DNA from: Staphylococcus hsinchuensis
Lineage (GTDB): Bacteria > Bacillota > Bacilli > Staphylococcales > Staphylococcaceae
Direction of reading: 5' to 3'
DNA: 64,000 bases
NCBI RefSeq assembly: GCF_038789205.1
Contig: NZ_CP128355.1
Span: forward strand, 1,488,001 to 1,552,000
The notes below the pieces were generated by a model. That model was not told the origin of the DNA. It did not search any database and saw only the letters and a list, made by a program, of their open reading frames with translations. A program made the translations under genes and the position numbers. Shown here piece after piece: positions 40,801 through 49,930 of this stretch. Numbering within the stretch: position 1 is the first letter of the stretch; the number at the start of each line of letters is the position of its first letter.

Positions 40801-42125
40801 GTACAGTAGCTGAAAAGACGGCATTTGGTTTCGTAAAAGGCTATCTCAACGATCAAGGCATTCATAAACGTGGAGCTGAAGTTGATCGATTAGTTAAAGG
40901 TTGTACAGGCGTCAAAAGAACTACTGGGCAACACCCTGGTGGTATTATCGTTGTACCTGATTATATGGATATTTATGATTTCACACCAGTACAATATCCT
41001 GCTGATGATCAATCTTCAGCATGGAAAACGACACACTTCGATTTCCATTCTATTCATGACAACGTATTGAAACTAGATATACTCGGACACGATGACCCTA
41101 CTATGATTCGTATGTTGCAAGATTTATCTGGTATAGATCCAAAGACAATACCGGTAGATGATAAAGAAACAATGGGCATCTTCAGTTCTCCAGAGTCTTT
41201 AGGTGTTACAGAAGATGAAATACTTTGTAAGACTGGAACTTTTGGTGTACCTGAGTTCGGTACAGGTTTCGTGCGTCAAATGTTAGAAGATACGAAACCA
41301 ACTTCTTTCTCTGAATTGGTACGTATATCAGGGTTATCACATGGTACAGACGTATGGTTAGGTAACGCCCAAGACCTTATTCGCTCAGGCACTTGTGACT
41401 TATCGAGCGTTATATGTTGTCGTGACGATATTATGGTATATCTTATGTATAATGGAATTGAACCACCGTTAGCCTTTAAAACAATGGAATTCGTACGTAA
41501 AGGTAGAGGTTTAACTGATGAAATGGTTGAAGCCATGGTAGGGAATGATGTTCCTGATTGGTATCTCGATTCATGTAGAAAGATTAAATACATGTTCCCT
41601 AAAGCCCACGCGGCTGCATATGTATTGATGGCTGTACGTATTGCATATTTCAAAGTGCATTATCCACTTTATTATTATGCTAGTTATTTTACAGTGCGTG
41701 CTTCTGACTTTGATCTTATTTCAATGATAAAGGATAAAGAAAGTATCCGTAACACTGTGAAAGAGATGTATGGTCGTTATATGGATTTATCTAAAAAGGA
41801 AAAAGACACGTTAACCGTACTTGAATTAGTGAATGAAATGGCACAACGTGGATTTCGTATTCAACCTATCAGTTTAGAAAAGAGTAAAGCGTATGACTTT
41901 ATCATAGAAGGCGATACGTTAATTCCGCCATTTATTGCAGTTCCTGGTCTCGGTGAAAATGTTGCACAAAGAATTGTAGATGCGAGAGACGAAGGACCAT
42001 TCTTATCAAAAGAGGAATTAAATAAAAAAGCAGGTCTGTCACAAAAAGTTATTGATTATTTAGATGAACTAGGTTCATTACCAGATTTACCTGAGAAAGC
42101 ACAACTTTCTATTTTTGATATGTAG
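37809..42125 (+). CDS. polC: DNA polymerase III alpha subunit, PolC type
   Basis: PolC (1438 residues) is the main replicative polymerase of low-GC Gram-positives. Domains in order are the N-terminal region, an OB fold around 235-325, and PHP starting HLHSSMSQMDG near 338. The 3'-5' exonuclease follows, inserted in PHP (VFDVETTGLSNQYDK near 424). Next are a zinc site (CPHC and CETC near 911-938), the palm with PDIDLNFSGEYQ near 964, fingers (GCTGVKRTTGQHPGGI) and a C-terminal tail. The ATG at 37809 has AGGTGG at correct spacing. Two positions look unusual: SSVICCRDD (Cys 1203) and MEFVRKGRG (Phe 1228), where I remember Gly and Ser in relatives. Confidence 0.98.
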   Translation: MTMTNQEKFKVLVDQIKMENQLDASFIEQSELTRVDVSTSKRTWLFQFVFPYFLSVEDYLLFTHAVKEEFSPIAEVDYNISVRDTTPQDELAIKYFSHCIDQTQLSPKVKGQLKQKKLIMSGNVLKVVCQNDIERQHFDKACNGHLTDAYKKCGFDINQVIFETDDTENDENLASLEAHIQEEDQKSAREATEKLEKMKAEKAKQQDNNESSVSKCQIGKPIQIENVRPIESILEEEFKVAVEGVIFDINLKELKSGRHIVELKVTDYTDSLVLKMFTRKNKDDLDHFKALSVGKWVRAQGRIEEDTFVRDLVMMMSDIEEIKKNPKQDKAEEKRVEFHLHSSMSQMDGIPNISSYVEQAAKWGHQAIAVTDHNVVQAFPDAHAAAEKNDIKMIYGMEGMLVDDGVPIAYKPKDRNLKSATYVVFDVETTGLSNQYDKIIELAAVKVEDGEIVDKFERFSNPHERLSETIKNLTHITDDMLVDAPEIDEVLTEFKEWVGDAIFVAHNASFDMGFIDTGYESVGLGESTNGVIDTLELSRTINTEFGKHGLNFLAKKYGVELTQHHRAIYDTEATAYIFIKMLKQLEELEVYNHQDINQSLSNEDAYKRARPTHVNLIVQNQQGLKNLFKIVSDSLVKYYYRTPRIPRSLMNEYREGILVGSACDEGEVFTAVMQKDQSQVERIAKYYDFIEIQPPALYQDLIDRELVRDTDTLHEIYDRLIEAGSVNDIPVIATGNAHFLHEHDAIARKILIASQPGNPLNRTTLPDAHFRTTDEMLDEFHFLGEEKANEVVVKNTNALADRIERVVPIKDELYTPRMDGANEEIRELSYSNAKALYGEDLPQIVIDRLEKELESIIGNGFSVIYLISQRLVKKSLDDGYLVGSRGSVGSSFVATMTEITEVNPLPPHYICPHCKTSEFFDDGSVGSGFDLPDKKCETCGTELIKEGQDIPFETFLGFKGDKVPDIDLNFSGEYQPHAHNYTKELFGEDKVFRAGTIGTVAEKTAFGFVKGYLNDQGIHKRGAEVDRLVKGCTGVKRTTGQHPGGIIVVPDYMDIYDFTPVQYPADDQSSAWKTTHFDFHSIHDNVLKLDILGHDDPTMIRMLQDLSGIDPKTIPVDDKETMGIFSSPESLGVTEDEILCKTGTFGVPEFGTGFVRQMLEDTKPTSFSELVRISGLSHGTDVWLGNAQDLIRSGTCDLSSVICCRDDIMVYLMYNGIEPPLAFKTMEFVRKGRGLTDEMVEAMVGNDVPDWYLDSCRKIKYMFPKAHAAAYVLMAVRIAYFKVHYPLYYYASYFTVRASDFDLISMIKDKESIRNTVKEMYGRYMDLSKKEKDTLTVLELVNEMAQRGFRIQPISLEKSKAYDFIIEGDTLIPPFIAVPGLGENVAQRIVDARDEGPFLSKEELNKKAGLSQKVIDYLDELGSLPDLPEKAQLSIFDM

Positions 42126-42163
42126 ATAAAAAGCACATGTTTTATCATAGATCGTGTGCGCAT

Positions 42164-42192
42164 TTGTACAGCGCAATAACATGTGATATAAT
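42164..42192 (+). promoter_or_regulatory. Promoter of the rimP-nusA-infB operon
   Basis: TTGTAC (42164-42169) and a perfect TATAAT (42187-42192) have a 17-base spacer. The transcript would start near 42200, about 75 bases before rimP. Confidence 0.78.
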
Positions 42193-42222
42193 AAACGTGC
42201 TTAAAAAATTAGACTCAGGCAG

Positions 42223-42252
42223 AAAGAGTGGGGTATTTTCCCGCTCTTTTCT
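42223..42252 (+). terminator. Terminator-like hairpin in the rimP leader (possible attenuator)
   Basis: AAAGAGTGGG (42223-42232) pairs with CCCGCTCTTT (42240-42249), followed by TCT. It lies between the promoter and rimP, where it would reduce entry into the nusA operon unless read through. Autoregulation by NusA is a possible reason, but is inference. Confidence 0.55.
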
Positions 42253-42275
42253 ATTTGCCATAAAAGGAGGTCAGC

Positions 42276-42743
42276 ATGAATAAATTAACTGAGCAAATTG
42301 AAGCAATGATTGAACCAGTGTTGGATGAATTGAATTTCGAATTGGTTGATGTTGAATTTACAAAAGAAGGAAAAGATCGTTTTTTACGTGTAGCAATTGA
42401 TAAAGAAGGCGGCGTAGATTTAAATGATTGTACTTTAGCATCTGAAAAAATTAGTGAAGTCATGGATGCTGAAGATCCAATTCAAGAGATGTACTATCTT
42501 GATATAGCATCTCCAGGTGCGGAGAGACCTATTAAAAAGGAAAAAGATTTTCAAAATGCAGTCAATAACCCTGTATATGTTTCATTATATGCTCCAATTG
42601 AAGGTGCAAAAGAGTGGCTAGGTATTCTGCAATCAGTTGAAGACGATTCAATTGTGATGGAAGTTAAAGAGAAATCTAAAAAGAAAAAAGTTACAATTCC
42701 AAGAAATAAAATCGCTAAAGCACGTCATGCTGTTATGATTTAA
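42276..42743 (+). CDS. rimP: Ribosome maturation factor RimP
   Basis: RimP (155 residues; YlxS) assists early 30S assembly around S12 and S5. It has the family sequence LNFELVDVEFTKEGKDRFLR, IDKEGGVDLNDCTLASEKIS and YLDIASPGAERPI near residue 72-84, with a C-terminal SH3-like domain. AAAGGAGG precedes the ATG. It is first in the conserved rimP-nusA-rnpM-ylxQ-infB operon. Confidence 0.96.
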   Translation: MNKLTEQIEAMIEPVLDELNFELVDVEFTKEGKDRFLRVAIDKEGGVDLNDCTLASEKISEVMDAEDPIQEMYYLDIASPGAERPIKKEKDFQNAVNNPVYVSLYAPIEGAKEWLGILQSVEDDSIVMEVKEKSKKKKVTIPRNKIAKARHAVMI

Positions 42744-42763
42744 CGTGATTAGGAGGATTAATT

Positions 42764-43993
42764 GTGTCAAGTAATGAATTATTGTTAGCTACTGAATATT
42801 TAGAAAAAGAGAAGAAAATTCCAAGAGAAGTGTTAATCGATGCTATTGAAGCAGCGTTAATTACTGCCTATAAGAAAAATTATGATAGTGCGCGAAACGT
42901 ACGTGTTGAGTTAAACATGGATGAAGGTACGTTCAAAGTTGTCGCACGAAAAGAAGTCGTTGAAGAAGTATTCGACAATCGTGATGAGGTTGACTTAAGT
43001 ACTGCTTTAGTGCGTAACCCTGCTTATGAAGTAGGAGATATTTATGAAGAAGACGTTACACCAAGTGATTTTGGTCGTGTCGGTGCTCAAGCAGCGAAAC
43101 AAGCTGTTATGCAACGTTTACGTGATGCTGAACGCGAAATTCTTTATGATGAATTTATCGATAAAGAAGAAGACATCATGACTGGATTAATTGATAGAGT
43201 TGACCACCGCTATGTTTACGTAAATTTAGGCCGTACAGAAGCGGTATTATCAGAAGCGGAAAGAAGTCCAAATGAAAAATACATTCCGAATGAAAGAATC
43301 AAAGTTTATGTAAATAAAGTAGAACAAACAACAAAAGGACCTCAAATCTATGTGTCTCGAAGTCATCCTGGTTTGTTAAAGCGTTTATTTGAACAAGAAG
43401 TACCAGAAATATTTGATGGTACTGTTATCGTGAAATCTGTAGCTCGTGAAGCTGGAGACCGTTCTAAGATAAGTGTTCATGCAGATAACCCAGACATCGA
43501 TGCAGTAGGTGCTTGTGTAGGTTCAAAAGGTGCACGCGTTGAAGCGGTTGTTGAAGAACTTGGTGGCGAAAAAATTGATATTGTTCAATGGAATGATGAT
43601 CCTAAGATTTTCGTTAAAAATGCATTAAGCCCATCTCAAGTATTACAAGTCATTGTTGATGAAGAAAATCAATCAACAATCGTTGTTGTCCCTGATTATC
43701 AATTATCATTAGCAATTGGTAAACGTGGTCAAAATGCACGACTAGCTGCAAAATTAACAGGTTGGAAGATTGATATCAAATCAGAATCAGATGCACGTGA
43801 AGAAGGGATTTATCCTAACGATGAGTTAGAAATGGAAGACAGCGAAAGCGAAGCATTTGCATCATCTCATGATATTCACTCAGAATCAGATGAGTCAGAA
43901 TTAACAGAAGAGCAAGCGAATGACGACACTGAAACAACTGAAGAGCACGAAACAGCTGAAGCTACTGATCAAGATGAAAACGCTGAGAAATAA
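42764..43993 (+). CDS. nusA: Transcription termination/antitermination factor NusA
   Basis: NusA (409 residues) binds RNA polymerase and modulates pausing, intrinsic termination and antitermination. It has an N-terminal polymerase-binding domain, an S1 domain (about residues 135-200, TGLIDRVDHRYVYVNLGRTE), then KH1 and KH2 (SVHADNPDIDAVGACVGSKG; LSLAIGKRGQNARLAAKLTG near 320). It ends in a low-complexity acidic tail of about 60 residues. The GTG start follows AGGAGG. Confidence 0.97.
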   Translation: MSSNELLLATEYLEKEKKIPREVLIDAIEAALITAYKKNYDSARNVRVELNMDEGTFKVVARKEVVEEVFDNRDEVDLSTALVRNPAYEVGDIYEEDVTPSDFGRVGAQAAKQAVMQRLRDAEREILYDEFIDKEEDIMTGLIDRVDHRYVYVNLGRTEAVLSEAERSPNEKYIPNERIKVYVNKVEQTTKGPQIYVSRSHPGLLKRLFEQEVPEIFDGTVIVKSVAREAGDRSKISVHADNPDIDAVGACVGSKGARVEAVVEELGGEKIDIVQWNDDPKIFVKNALSPSQVLQVIVDEENQSTIVVVPDYQLSLAIGKRGQNARLAAKLTGWKIDIKSESDAREEGIYPNDELEMEDSESEAFASSHDIHSESDESELTEEQANDDTETTEEHETAEATDQDENAEK

Positions 43994-44010
43994 TTTGGAG
44001 TGATTGCTTT

Positions 44011-44295
44011 ATGAAAAAGAAAAAAATTCCAATGCGTAAATGTATACTTTCTAACGAAATGCATCCTAAAAAAGATTTAATACGCGTAGTCATCAACAAA
44101 GAAGGCGAGATCTTTGCAGATGCTACTGGTAAAAAACAAGGTCGCGGTGCATATGTTTCTAAAAATGTTAAATTAGTAGAAGAAGCACAACAAAAACAAG
44201 TGTTAGAAAAATATTTTAAAGCGAGTCAAGAGACGCTAGAACCCGTTTACAAAGAAATTATACGTCTCATATATCGTGAAGAGATTCCTAAATGA
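44011..44295 (+). CDS. rnpM: RNase P modulator RnpM (YlxR)
   Basis: This 94-residue protein is of the YlxR/DUF448 family, an RNA-binding protein recently reported to modulate RNase P. It shows MRKCILSNEMHPKKDLIRVV and the family motif GRGAYVSKN near residue 46-54. GGAGTG precedes the ATG. The stop overlaps the ylxQ start by four bases (ATGA). Confidence 0.93.
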   Translation: MKKKKIPMRKCILSNEMHPKKDLIRVVINKEGEIFADATGKKQGRGAYVSKNVKLVEEAQQKQVLEKYFKASQETLEPVYKEIIRLIYREEIPK

Positions 44296-44609
44296 ACAAA
44301 TTTCAAATCGTAAATTTTTTAGGTTTAGCAATGCGTGCAAGAAAAGTGAAGACAGGTCAATCCGTCATATTAAATGACTTAAAGAAGAATAAATTAAAAC
44401 TTGTCATTATTGCTACAGATGCTTCTGTCAATTCAACTAAAACCATTACAGATAAATGTGAAAGTTATGGCGTACCTTTGCGTGTTTTTGGAACGAGAAT
44501 AGAATTAGGCCAAGCTTTAGGCAAGGAAGAACGTGTGAATATAGGAATCACTGATGATGGTTTTTCAAAGAAACTGATATCAATGATAGATGAATATCGT
44601 AAGGAGTGA
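44292..44609 (+). CDS. ylxQ: L7Ae-family RNA-binding protein YlxQ
   Basis: This 105-residue protein resembles L7Ae/L30e kink-turn-binding proteins: [37 protein letters not shown] and [20 protein letters not shown]. Bacterial relatives (YbxF, YlxQ) bind kink-turn RNA. It overlaps the rnpM stop and lies 4 bases before infB. Confidence 0.93.
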   Translation: MNKFQIVNFLGLAMRARKVKTGQSVILNDLKKNKLKLVIIATDASVNSTKTITDKCESYGVPLRVFGTRIELGQALGKEERVNIGITDDGFSKKLISMIDEYRKE

Positions 44610-44613
44610 CTAT

Positions 44614-46713
44614 ATGAGTAAAAAAAGAATTTACGAATATGCAAAAGAATTAAATTTAAAGAGTAAAGAAATTATTGACGAACTTAAAAAAATGGACGTT
44701 GAAGTTTCTAACCATATGCAAGCTTTAGAAGATGATCAAATTAAAGCATTAGACAAAAAATATAAATCAAATGAACAAAAATCATCTGAACAACCATCTA
44801 AACAAAACAACCAAAATAAACAACAAGCAAATTCAAATAAACCTAAACAAAAAGGTAATCAAAATAAAAAGAATAATAAACAAAATAATAAGAACAACAA
44901 AAAGAATAATAAAAACAACAAAGGTAATAAACCACAAGAGTCAGAAGAACCAAAAGAAATGCCATCTAAAATTACGTACCAAGAAGGCATCACAGTAGGT
45001 GAACTTTCTGAAAAATTAAATGTTGATTCATCTGAAATCATTAAAAAATTATTTATGCTAGGCATAATGGCTAATATTAACCAATCTCTTGATGAAGAAT
45101 CATTAGAACTCATCGTTGATGACTATGGCGTTGAAATGGAAAAAGAAGTTGTTGTCGATGAACAAGATTTATCAGTTTATTTCGATGACGAGGACGATGA
45201 AGAAAACACAGTAGAACGTCCAGCAGTAGTTACTATCATGGGACACGTTGACCATGGTAAAACAACTTTACTTGATTCAATCCGCCATACAAAAGTAACA
45301 GCCGGTGAAGCAGGTGGTATCACACAACATATCGGTGCTTACCAAATTGAAAATGACGGCAAAAAAATCACATTCCTTGATACACCAGGTCACGCAGCAT
45401 TTACAACAATGCGTGCCAGAGGTGCCCAAGTCACAGATATTACAATCTTAGTTGTTGCGGCCGATGACGGTGTTATGCCTCAAACAATTGAAGCGATTAA
45501 CCATGCTAAAGAAGCAGATGTGCCTACAATCGTAGCAGTAAACAAAATCGATAAACCAACATCAAACCCTGACAGAGTGATGCAAGAACTTACTGAACAC
45601 GGTTTAATCCCAGAAGATTGGGGCGGCGACACAATCTTTGTTCCGCTTTCTGCATTAAGTGGTGAAGGTATCGACGATTTACTTGAAATGATTGTATTAA
45701 CTTCTGAAATTTCAGAGTTAAAAGCTAATCCAAGTAAACATGCTGTTGGTACAGTGATAGAAGCAGAATTAGATAAATCACGTGGACCAGCTGCGTCATT
45801 ACTCGTTCAAAACGGTACATTAAATGTTGGTGACTCACTAGTAGTCGGTAATACTTATGGCCGTATTCGTGCAATGGTTAATGATTTAGGTCAGCGTATT
45901 AAATCAGCAGGCCCATCAACACCGGTTGAAATTACTGGTATCAATGATGTACCACAAGCTGGTGACCGTTTCGTAGTATTTAAAGATGAAAAACAAGCAC
46001 GTCGTATCGGTGAAGCACGTCGTGAAACAAACGTTTTACAACAAAGACAAGAGAGTAAAAATGTTTCTCTAGATAACTTATTCGAGCAAATGAAACAAGG
46101 TGAAATGAAAGACCTTAATGTTATCATTAAAGGTGACGTGCAAGGTTCAGTAGAAGCTTTAGCCGCTTCATTAATGAAGATTGATGTTGAAGGTGTAAAC
46201 GTACGTATCATTCATACTGCTGTCGGTGCAGTTAACGAATCAGACGTTACATTAGCAAATGCTTCTAATGGTATTATCATTGGATTTAATGTGCGTCCAG
46301 ATGCAGGTGCTAAACGCGCTGCAGAACAAGAAGGTGTAGATATGCGCTTACACCGTGTTATCTATAACGTAATCGAAGAAATTGAAACGGCAATGAAAGG
46401 TATGCTTGATCCAGAATATGAAGAACAAGTCATTGGACAAGCTGAAGTACGTCAAACATTTAAAGTTTCTAAAGTCGGTACAATCGCTGGTAGTTACGTG
46501 ACTGATGGTAAGATTACAAGAAATGCTGGTGTTCGAGTAATCCGCGATGGCATTGTACAATTCGAAGGCGAACTTGATACATTAAAACGTTACAAAGATG
46601 ATGCTAAAGAAGTTGCTCAAGGTTATGAATGTGGTATTACAATTGAAAAATACAATGACCTTAAAGAAGGCGACATTATTGAAGCATTTGAAATGGTTGA
46701 AATTAAAAGATAA
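44614..46713 (+). CDS. infB: Translation initiation factor IF-2
   Basis: IF-2 (699 residues) brings fMet-tRNA to the 30S subunit and promotes subunit joining. After a short helical N domain comes a low-complexity Asn/Lys/Gln stretch of about residues 50-112, then a second IF2N domain, the G domain ([15 protein letters not shown] near 210, DTPGHAAF near 256, NKIDKP near 310), and domains II-IV. AAGGAG lies 7 bases before the ATG at 44614. The longer frame from 44590 overlaps ylxQ without a ribosome site. A strong terminator follows, so rbfA has its own promoter here. Confidence 0.97.
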   Translation: MSKKRIYEYAKELNLKSKEIIDELKKMDVEVSNHMQALEDDQIKALDKKYKSNEQKSSEQPSKQNNQNKQQANSNKPKQKGNQNKKNNKQNNKNNKKNNKNNKGNKPQESEEPKEMPSKITYQEGITVGELSEKLNVDSSEIIKKLFMLGIMANINQSLDEESLELIVDDYGVEMEKEVVVDEQDLSVYFDDEDDEENTVERPAVVTIMGHVDHGKTTLLDSIRHTKVTAGEAGGITQHIGAYQIENDGKKITFLDTPGHAAFTTMRARGAQVTDITILVVAADDGVMPQTIEAINHAKEADVPTIVAVNKIDKPTSNPDRVMQELTEHGLIPEDWGGDTIFVPLSALSGEGIDDLLEMIVLTSEISELKANPSKHAVGTVIEAELDKSRGPAASLLVQNGTLNVGDSLVVGNTYGRIRAMVNDLGQRIKSAGPSTPVEITGINDVPQAGDRFVVFKDEKQARRIGEARRETNVLQQRQESKNVSLDNLFEQMKQGEMKDLNVIIKGDVQGSVEALAASLMKIDVEGVNVRIIHTAVGAVNESDVTLANASNGIIIGFNVRPDAGAKRAAEQEGVDMRLHRVIYNVIEEIETAMKGMLDPEYEEQVIGQAEVRQTFKVSKVGTIAGSYVTDGKITRNAGVRVIRDGIVQFEGELDTLKRYKDDAKEVAQGYECGITIEKYNDLKEGDIIEAFEMVEIKR

Positions 46714-46740
46714 GATAGTAGCTTATCAATTATAGTCATT

Positions 46741-46795
46741 GAAAACCATGATTTTCACAATCTAGCTGAAAATCATGGTTTTCGTTTTTCAAAAA
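46741..46795 (+). terminator. Terminator after infB
   Basis: GAAAACCATGATTTTCA (46741-46757) pairs perfectly with TGAAAATCATGGTTTTC (46767-46783), followed by GTTTTTC. In the rest of the 408-bp infB-rbfA gap a second small inverted repeat AACACTTA / TAAGTGTT (about 46931-46965) and the rbfA promoter are seen; no gene is supported. Confidence 0.9.
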
Positions 46796-47030
46796 TGAAA
46801 TTAATGCTACGTTCAATCAAATATTGTTACAAAAAATGTATGAATCAATACAATTAAGAACTATAATACGACAGTTAGGAATTGGACGGTATATTTTATT
46901 TGTATTTATTTCATTTTCGAATTGTATCAAAACACTTAAGAAATAAAATAATGCCTAAGTGTTGAAATTGAAAATATTTTGTATTAATGTTTCAAACAAC
47001 GCATATAGCATGTATATAAAACTATTATCG

Positions 47031-47060
47031 TTGACGTCTTTAAATACAATGTCTTATAAT
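47031..47060 (+). promoter_or_regulatory. Promoter of rbfA
   Basis: TTGACG (47031-47036) and TATAAT (47055-47060) have an 18-base spacer. The promoter lies about 60 bp before the rbfA ATG and gives rbfA a start independent of infB. Confidence 0.75.
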
Positions 47061-47121
47061 TCGTATGGTGTGTATAAGAAGAAATTTGAAAGAGATACGA
47101 AAAAGGAAGAGGTGAATAACA

Positions 47122-47469
47122 ATGAATATGAGAGCAGAACGTGTTGGAGAACAAATGAAACAAGAAATCATGGATATTGCAAATAACAAAGTTAAAGATC
47201 CACGTATTGGATTTCTCACAATTACTGATGTTAAAGTAACGAATGATTTGTCTATGGCAACTGTATATTTAACAGTCCTTGGAGACGAGAAACAAGTTGA
47301 TGATACGTTTAAAGGATTAGAAAAAGCAACTGGTTATATAAAATCAGAATTAGGTTCACGTATGAGATTACGTGTAGTACCGGAATTATACTTTGAATAT
47401 GATGAGTCCATCGATTACGGTAATAAAATTGAAAAACTTATCCAAGATTTACACAAAAAAGATCAATAA
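47122..47469 (+). CDS. rbfA: Ribosome-binding factor A
   Basis: RbfA (115 residues) is a KH-fold 30S maturation and cold-adaptation factor. It shows [38 protein letters not shown] near residue 28-47 and [28 protein letters not shown] precedes the ATG. It is followed by a terminator. Confidence 0.97.
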   Translation: MNMRAERVGEQMKQEIMDIANNKVKDPRIGFLTITDVKVTNDLSMATVYLTVLGDEKQVDDTFKGLEKATGYIKSELGSRMRLRVVPELYFEYDESIDYGNKIEKLIQDLHKKDQ

Positions 47470-47475
47470 TTTATT

Positions 47476-47520
47476 AAAAGCTGGAACATAAACGATGAGA
47501 TTTTATGTTTCGGCTTTTTC
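47476..47520 (+). terminator. Terminator after rbfA
   Basis: AAAAGCTGGAACATAAA (47476-47492) pairs with TTTATGTTTCGGCTTTT, with the T-run completing it. Confidence 0.88.
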
Positions 47521-47592
47521 GTTATGTCATATCATTCGTCATCATGATAAGATATTAATTAAATAACAAAAATGATAGGTGGCATCATAGCA

Positions 47593-48510
47593 ATGTACAA
47601 TGGCATTTTACCAGTATATAAAGACAGAGGCTTTACAAGTCATGATATTGTGTTTAAATTACGCAAGATTTTAAAATTAAAAAAGATAGGCCACACAGGT
47701 ACTTTAGATCCCGAAGTGGCAGGCGTCCTACCGATATGTATAGGGAAAGCAACCAAGGTCAGTGACTACATTATGGAGATGGGTAAAACCTATCGTGCCA
47801 CAGTGACGTTAGGGTTAAGTACGACGACAGAAGATCAAACAGGTGAAGTGTTGGAACGTCAATCTGTTACCTCTAACCATTTAACCGCCTCCCATGTAGA
47901 TCAAATACTTAAGCAATTCAAAGGGACGATTAAGCAAATTCCTCCGTATTATTCTGCAGTAAAAGTAAACGGCAAAAAACTATACGAATACGCTCGTAAT
48001 AATGAGACAGTAGAGCGTCCAGAACGAGAAGTGGACATTTATCAAATTGAACGTACTTCTGATCTTCGTTTCGAAGATAACTTATGTCATTTCGACATCA
48101 TTGTAGAATGTGGAAAGGGTACATATATTAGAACTTTAGCAACAGATATTGGTCGAGCACTAACATTACCTGCACATATGTCTCAGCTCACACGAACTTC
48201 AAGTGGGGGATTTCAAATCGATGAAAGTTTAACATTGGAAGATGTAGGTCGATTACATGAGCAAGGTTCATTACATCAGAAGCTTTTTCCTATAGAATAT
48301 GGTTTGAAAGGGTTAACGCATATTTTCGTTGATAATGAAACAATGAAATTTAAAATCCAACATGGTCAGAAATTTAATAAAACCGATTTTGATATCAATA
48401 TTACTACTGATGTAGTCATGGTGGATCAACAAACTAAACAAGTATACGCGATATATGAACCCCATCCTGAAAAAAACAATGAAATCAAACCGAAAAAGGT
48501 ATTTAATTAA
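47593..48510 (+). CDS. truB: tRNA pseudouridine(55) synthase TruB
   Basis: TruB (305 residues) makes pseudouridine 55 in the T-loop. It shows [17 protein letters not shown] at the N-terminus, [20 protein letters not shown] with catalytic Asp near residue 39, [21 protein letters not shown] near 120 and [12 protein letters not shown] near 180. The ATG at 47593 has AGGTGG 11 bases upstream; the in-frame ATG at 47572 precedes it. It is followed 13 bp later by ribF. Confidence 0.97.
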   Translation: MYNGILPVYKDRGFTSHDIVFKLRKILKLKKIGHTGTLDPEVAGVLPICIGKATKVSDYIMEMGKTYRATVTLGLSTTTEDQTGEVLERQSVTSNHLTASHVDQILKQFKGTIKQIPPYYSAVKVNGKKLYEYARNNETVERPEREVDIYQIERTSDLRFEDNLCHFDIIVECGKGTYIRTLATDIGRALTLPAHMSQLTRTSSGGFQIDESLTLEDVGRLHEQGSLHQKLFPIEYGLKGLTHIFVDNETMKFKIQHGQKFNKTDFDINITTDVVMVDQQTKQVYAIYEPHPEKNNEIKPKKVFN

Positions 48511-48523
48511 AGGAGAATGTAGC

Positions 48524-49495
48524 ATGAAAGTGATTGAAATCACACATCCAATACAGGAAGATCAATATATTAAAGAAGATGTGGCGATGGCGTTTGGCTT
48601 TTTTGATGGCATGCATCGAGGCCACGCCAAAGTTTTTGAAACTTTAAACCAAAGAGCAGAAGAAACTGGTTTAAAGAAAGCTGTCATGACTTTTGATCCT
48701 CACCCTTCTGTAGTGTTGAACCCTGAGCGTAAACGTACTGATTATTTAACGCCGATACAAGATAAAGTAGAAATTATGGAGTCGTATGGTATAGATTATT
48801 GTTTAATTATTAATTTTTCTTCCAAATTTGCATCAGTCAGTGTGGAAGATTTTATTGAAAATTATATCATCAACAACCATGTTAAAGAATGTGTTGCTGG
48901 CTTTGATTTTACCTTTGGAAAGTATGGAAAAGGCAATATGATGATTCTCGATCAAGTTGAACACTTTAATACTACGACTGTTTATAAACAAGAAAGAGAA
49001 TCTGAAAAAATTTCAACTACGGATATACGTAAGGCGCTTAAGGAAGGGGAATTACAAGACGCGAATGACTCTCTAGGCTATAGATATCGAATTAAAGGTA
49101 CAGTAGTTCAAGGAGAAAAACGCGGTCGTACTATTGGATTTCCTACTGCTAACGTAGAACCAAGTGATGATTACGTGTTACCGAAAAAGGGCGTATACGC
49201 TGTAACGATGGAAATTGGTCCCGAATCTAAATTGTATCGTGGCGTAGCAAATGTAGGGGTTAAGCCAACATTCCATGATCCAGCCAAAGCACAAATCGTT
49301 ATCGAGGTTAACCTGTTTGATTTCGATGAAAACATTTACGGTGAACGAGTTATTGTTTACTGGCACCATTTTTTAAGACCAGAAATAAAATTTGATGGTA
49401 TTGATCCACTTGTTGAACAAATGAATAAAGATAAAGAGCGTGCAAAGTATTTATTAGCGGTTGATTTTGGTGATGATTTATCATATAATATTTAA
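48524..49495 (+). CDS. ribF: Bifunctional riboflavin kinase / FAD synthetase RibF
   Basis: RibF (323 residues) converts riboflavin to FMN and FAD. The N-terminal nucleotidyltransferase has FGFFDGMHRGHAKV near residue 22-35 and the ISTTDIRKAL segment near 165. The C-terminal flavokinase has GRTIGFPTANVEP near 200 and GVYAVTMEIG. AGGAG precedes the ATG at 48524. FMN from this enzyme would be the cofactor of the LLM monooxygenase encoded earlier in the window. Confidence 0.97.
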   Translation: MKVIEITHPIQEDQYIKEDVAMAFGFFDGMHRGHAKVFETLNQRAEETGLKKAVMTFDPHPSVVLNPERKRTDYLTPIQDKVEIMESYGIDYCLIINFSSKFASVSVEDFIENYIINNHVKECVAGFDFTFGKYGKGNMMILDQVEHFNTTTVYKQERESEKISTTDIRKALKEGELQDANDSLGYRYRIKGTVVQGEKRGRTIGFPTANVEPSDDYVLPKKGVYAVTMEIGPESKLYRGVANVGVKPTFHDPAKAQIVIEVNLFDFDENIYGERVIVYWHHFLRPEIKFDGIDPLVEQMNKDKERAKYLLAVDFGDDLSYNI

Positions 49496-49520
49496 GTCAG
49501 TATTTAAATGACATATAGGA

Positions 49521-49567
49521 CCTTTATCTTGGCATTTCGAGACTCCGACGTTTTGCCCAGATTGAGG
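49521..49567 (+). promoter_or_regulatory. Structured leader of rpsO, putative S15 autoregulatory site
   Basis: CCTTTATCTTGGCA (49521-49534) pairs imperfectly with TGCCCAGATTGAGG (49554-49567), with a small inner TCG/CGA pairing. It ends 16 bases before the AAGGAGG of rpsO. Position and stem fit S15 feedback control, which is inference. Confidence 0.5.
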
Positions 49568-49599
49568 CACGTAAAAACTAATTAAGGAGGAAATTGATT

Positions 49600-49869
49600 A
49601 TGGCAATTTCACAAGAACGTAAAAATGAATTAATCAAAGAATACCGTACACACGAAGCAGACACTGGGTCTCCAGAGGTTCAAGTAGCTGTTTTAACTGC
49701 GGAAATCAGTGCATTAAACGATCATTTACGTATTCACAAAAAAGACCATCATTCACGTCGTGGATTATTAAAAATGGTAGGTCGTCGTAGACATTTACTT
49801 AACTACCTACGTAAGAAAGACATTCAACGTTACCGTGAATTAATTAAATCATTAGGCATCCGTCGTTAA
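49600..49869 (+). CDS. rpsO: 30S ribosomal protein S15
   Basis: S15 (89 residues) binds the central domain of 16S rRNA. It shows [36 protein letters not shown] and the highly conserved [27 protein letters not shown] lies 9 bases before the ATG at 49600. It is followed by a hairpin and 349 bp before pnp. Confidence 0.98.
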   Translation: MAISQERKNELIKEYRTHEADTGSPEVQVAVLTAEISALNDHLRIHKKDHHSRRGLLKMVGRRRHLLNYLRKKDIQRYRELIKSLGIRR

Positions 49870-49890
49870 TTCTACACGGATATTTAATTA

Positions 49891-49930
49891 AGCCTGAGGC
49901 ATCAACGTGTGTCTCAGGCTAATTCTATAT
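49891..49930 (+). terminator. Terminator-like hairpin after rpsO
   Basis: AGCCTGAGGCA (49891-49901) pairs with TGTGTCTCAGGCT (49908-49920); no strong T-run follows, so termination may be partial. The rest of the 349-bp rpsO-pnp gap is AT-rich and holds one small hairpin, AAATGTAG / CTACATTT (50062-50084). Confidence 0.6.

Noticed and set aside
44771..44998. 75-codon frame inside infB
   Set aside because: It is an out-of-frame reading of the low-complexity Asn/Lys region of IF-2.
46959..47186. 75-codon frame before rbfA
   Set aside because: It covers the rbfA promoter and overlaps the rbfA start in another frame; composition is that of noncoding AT-rich DNA and there is no ribosome site.
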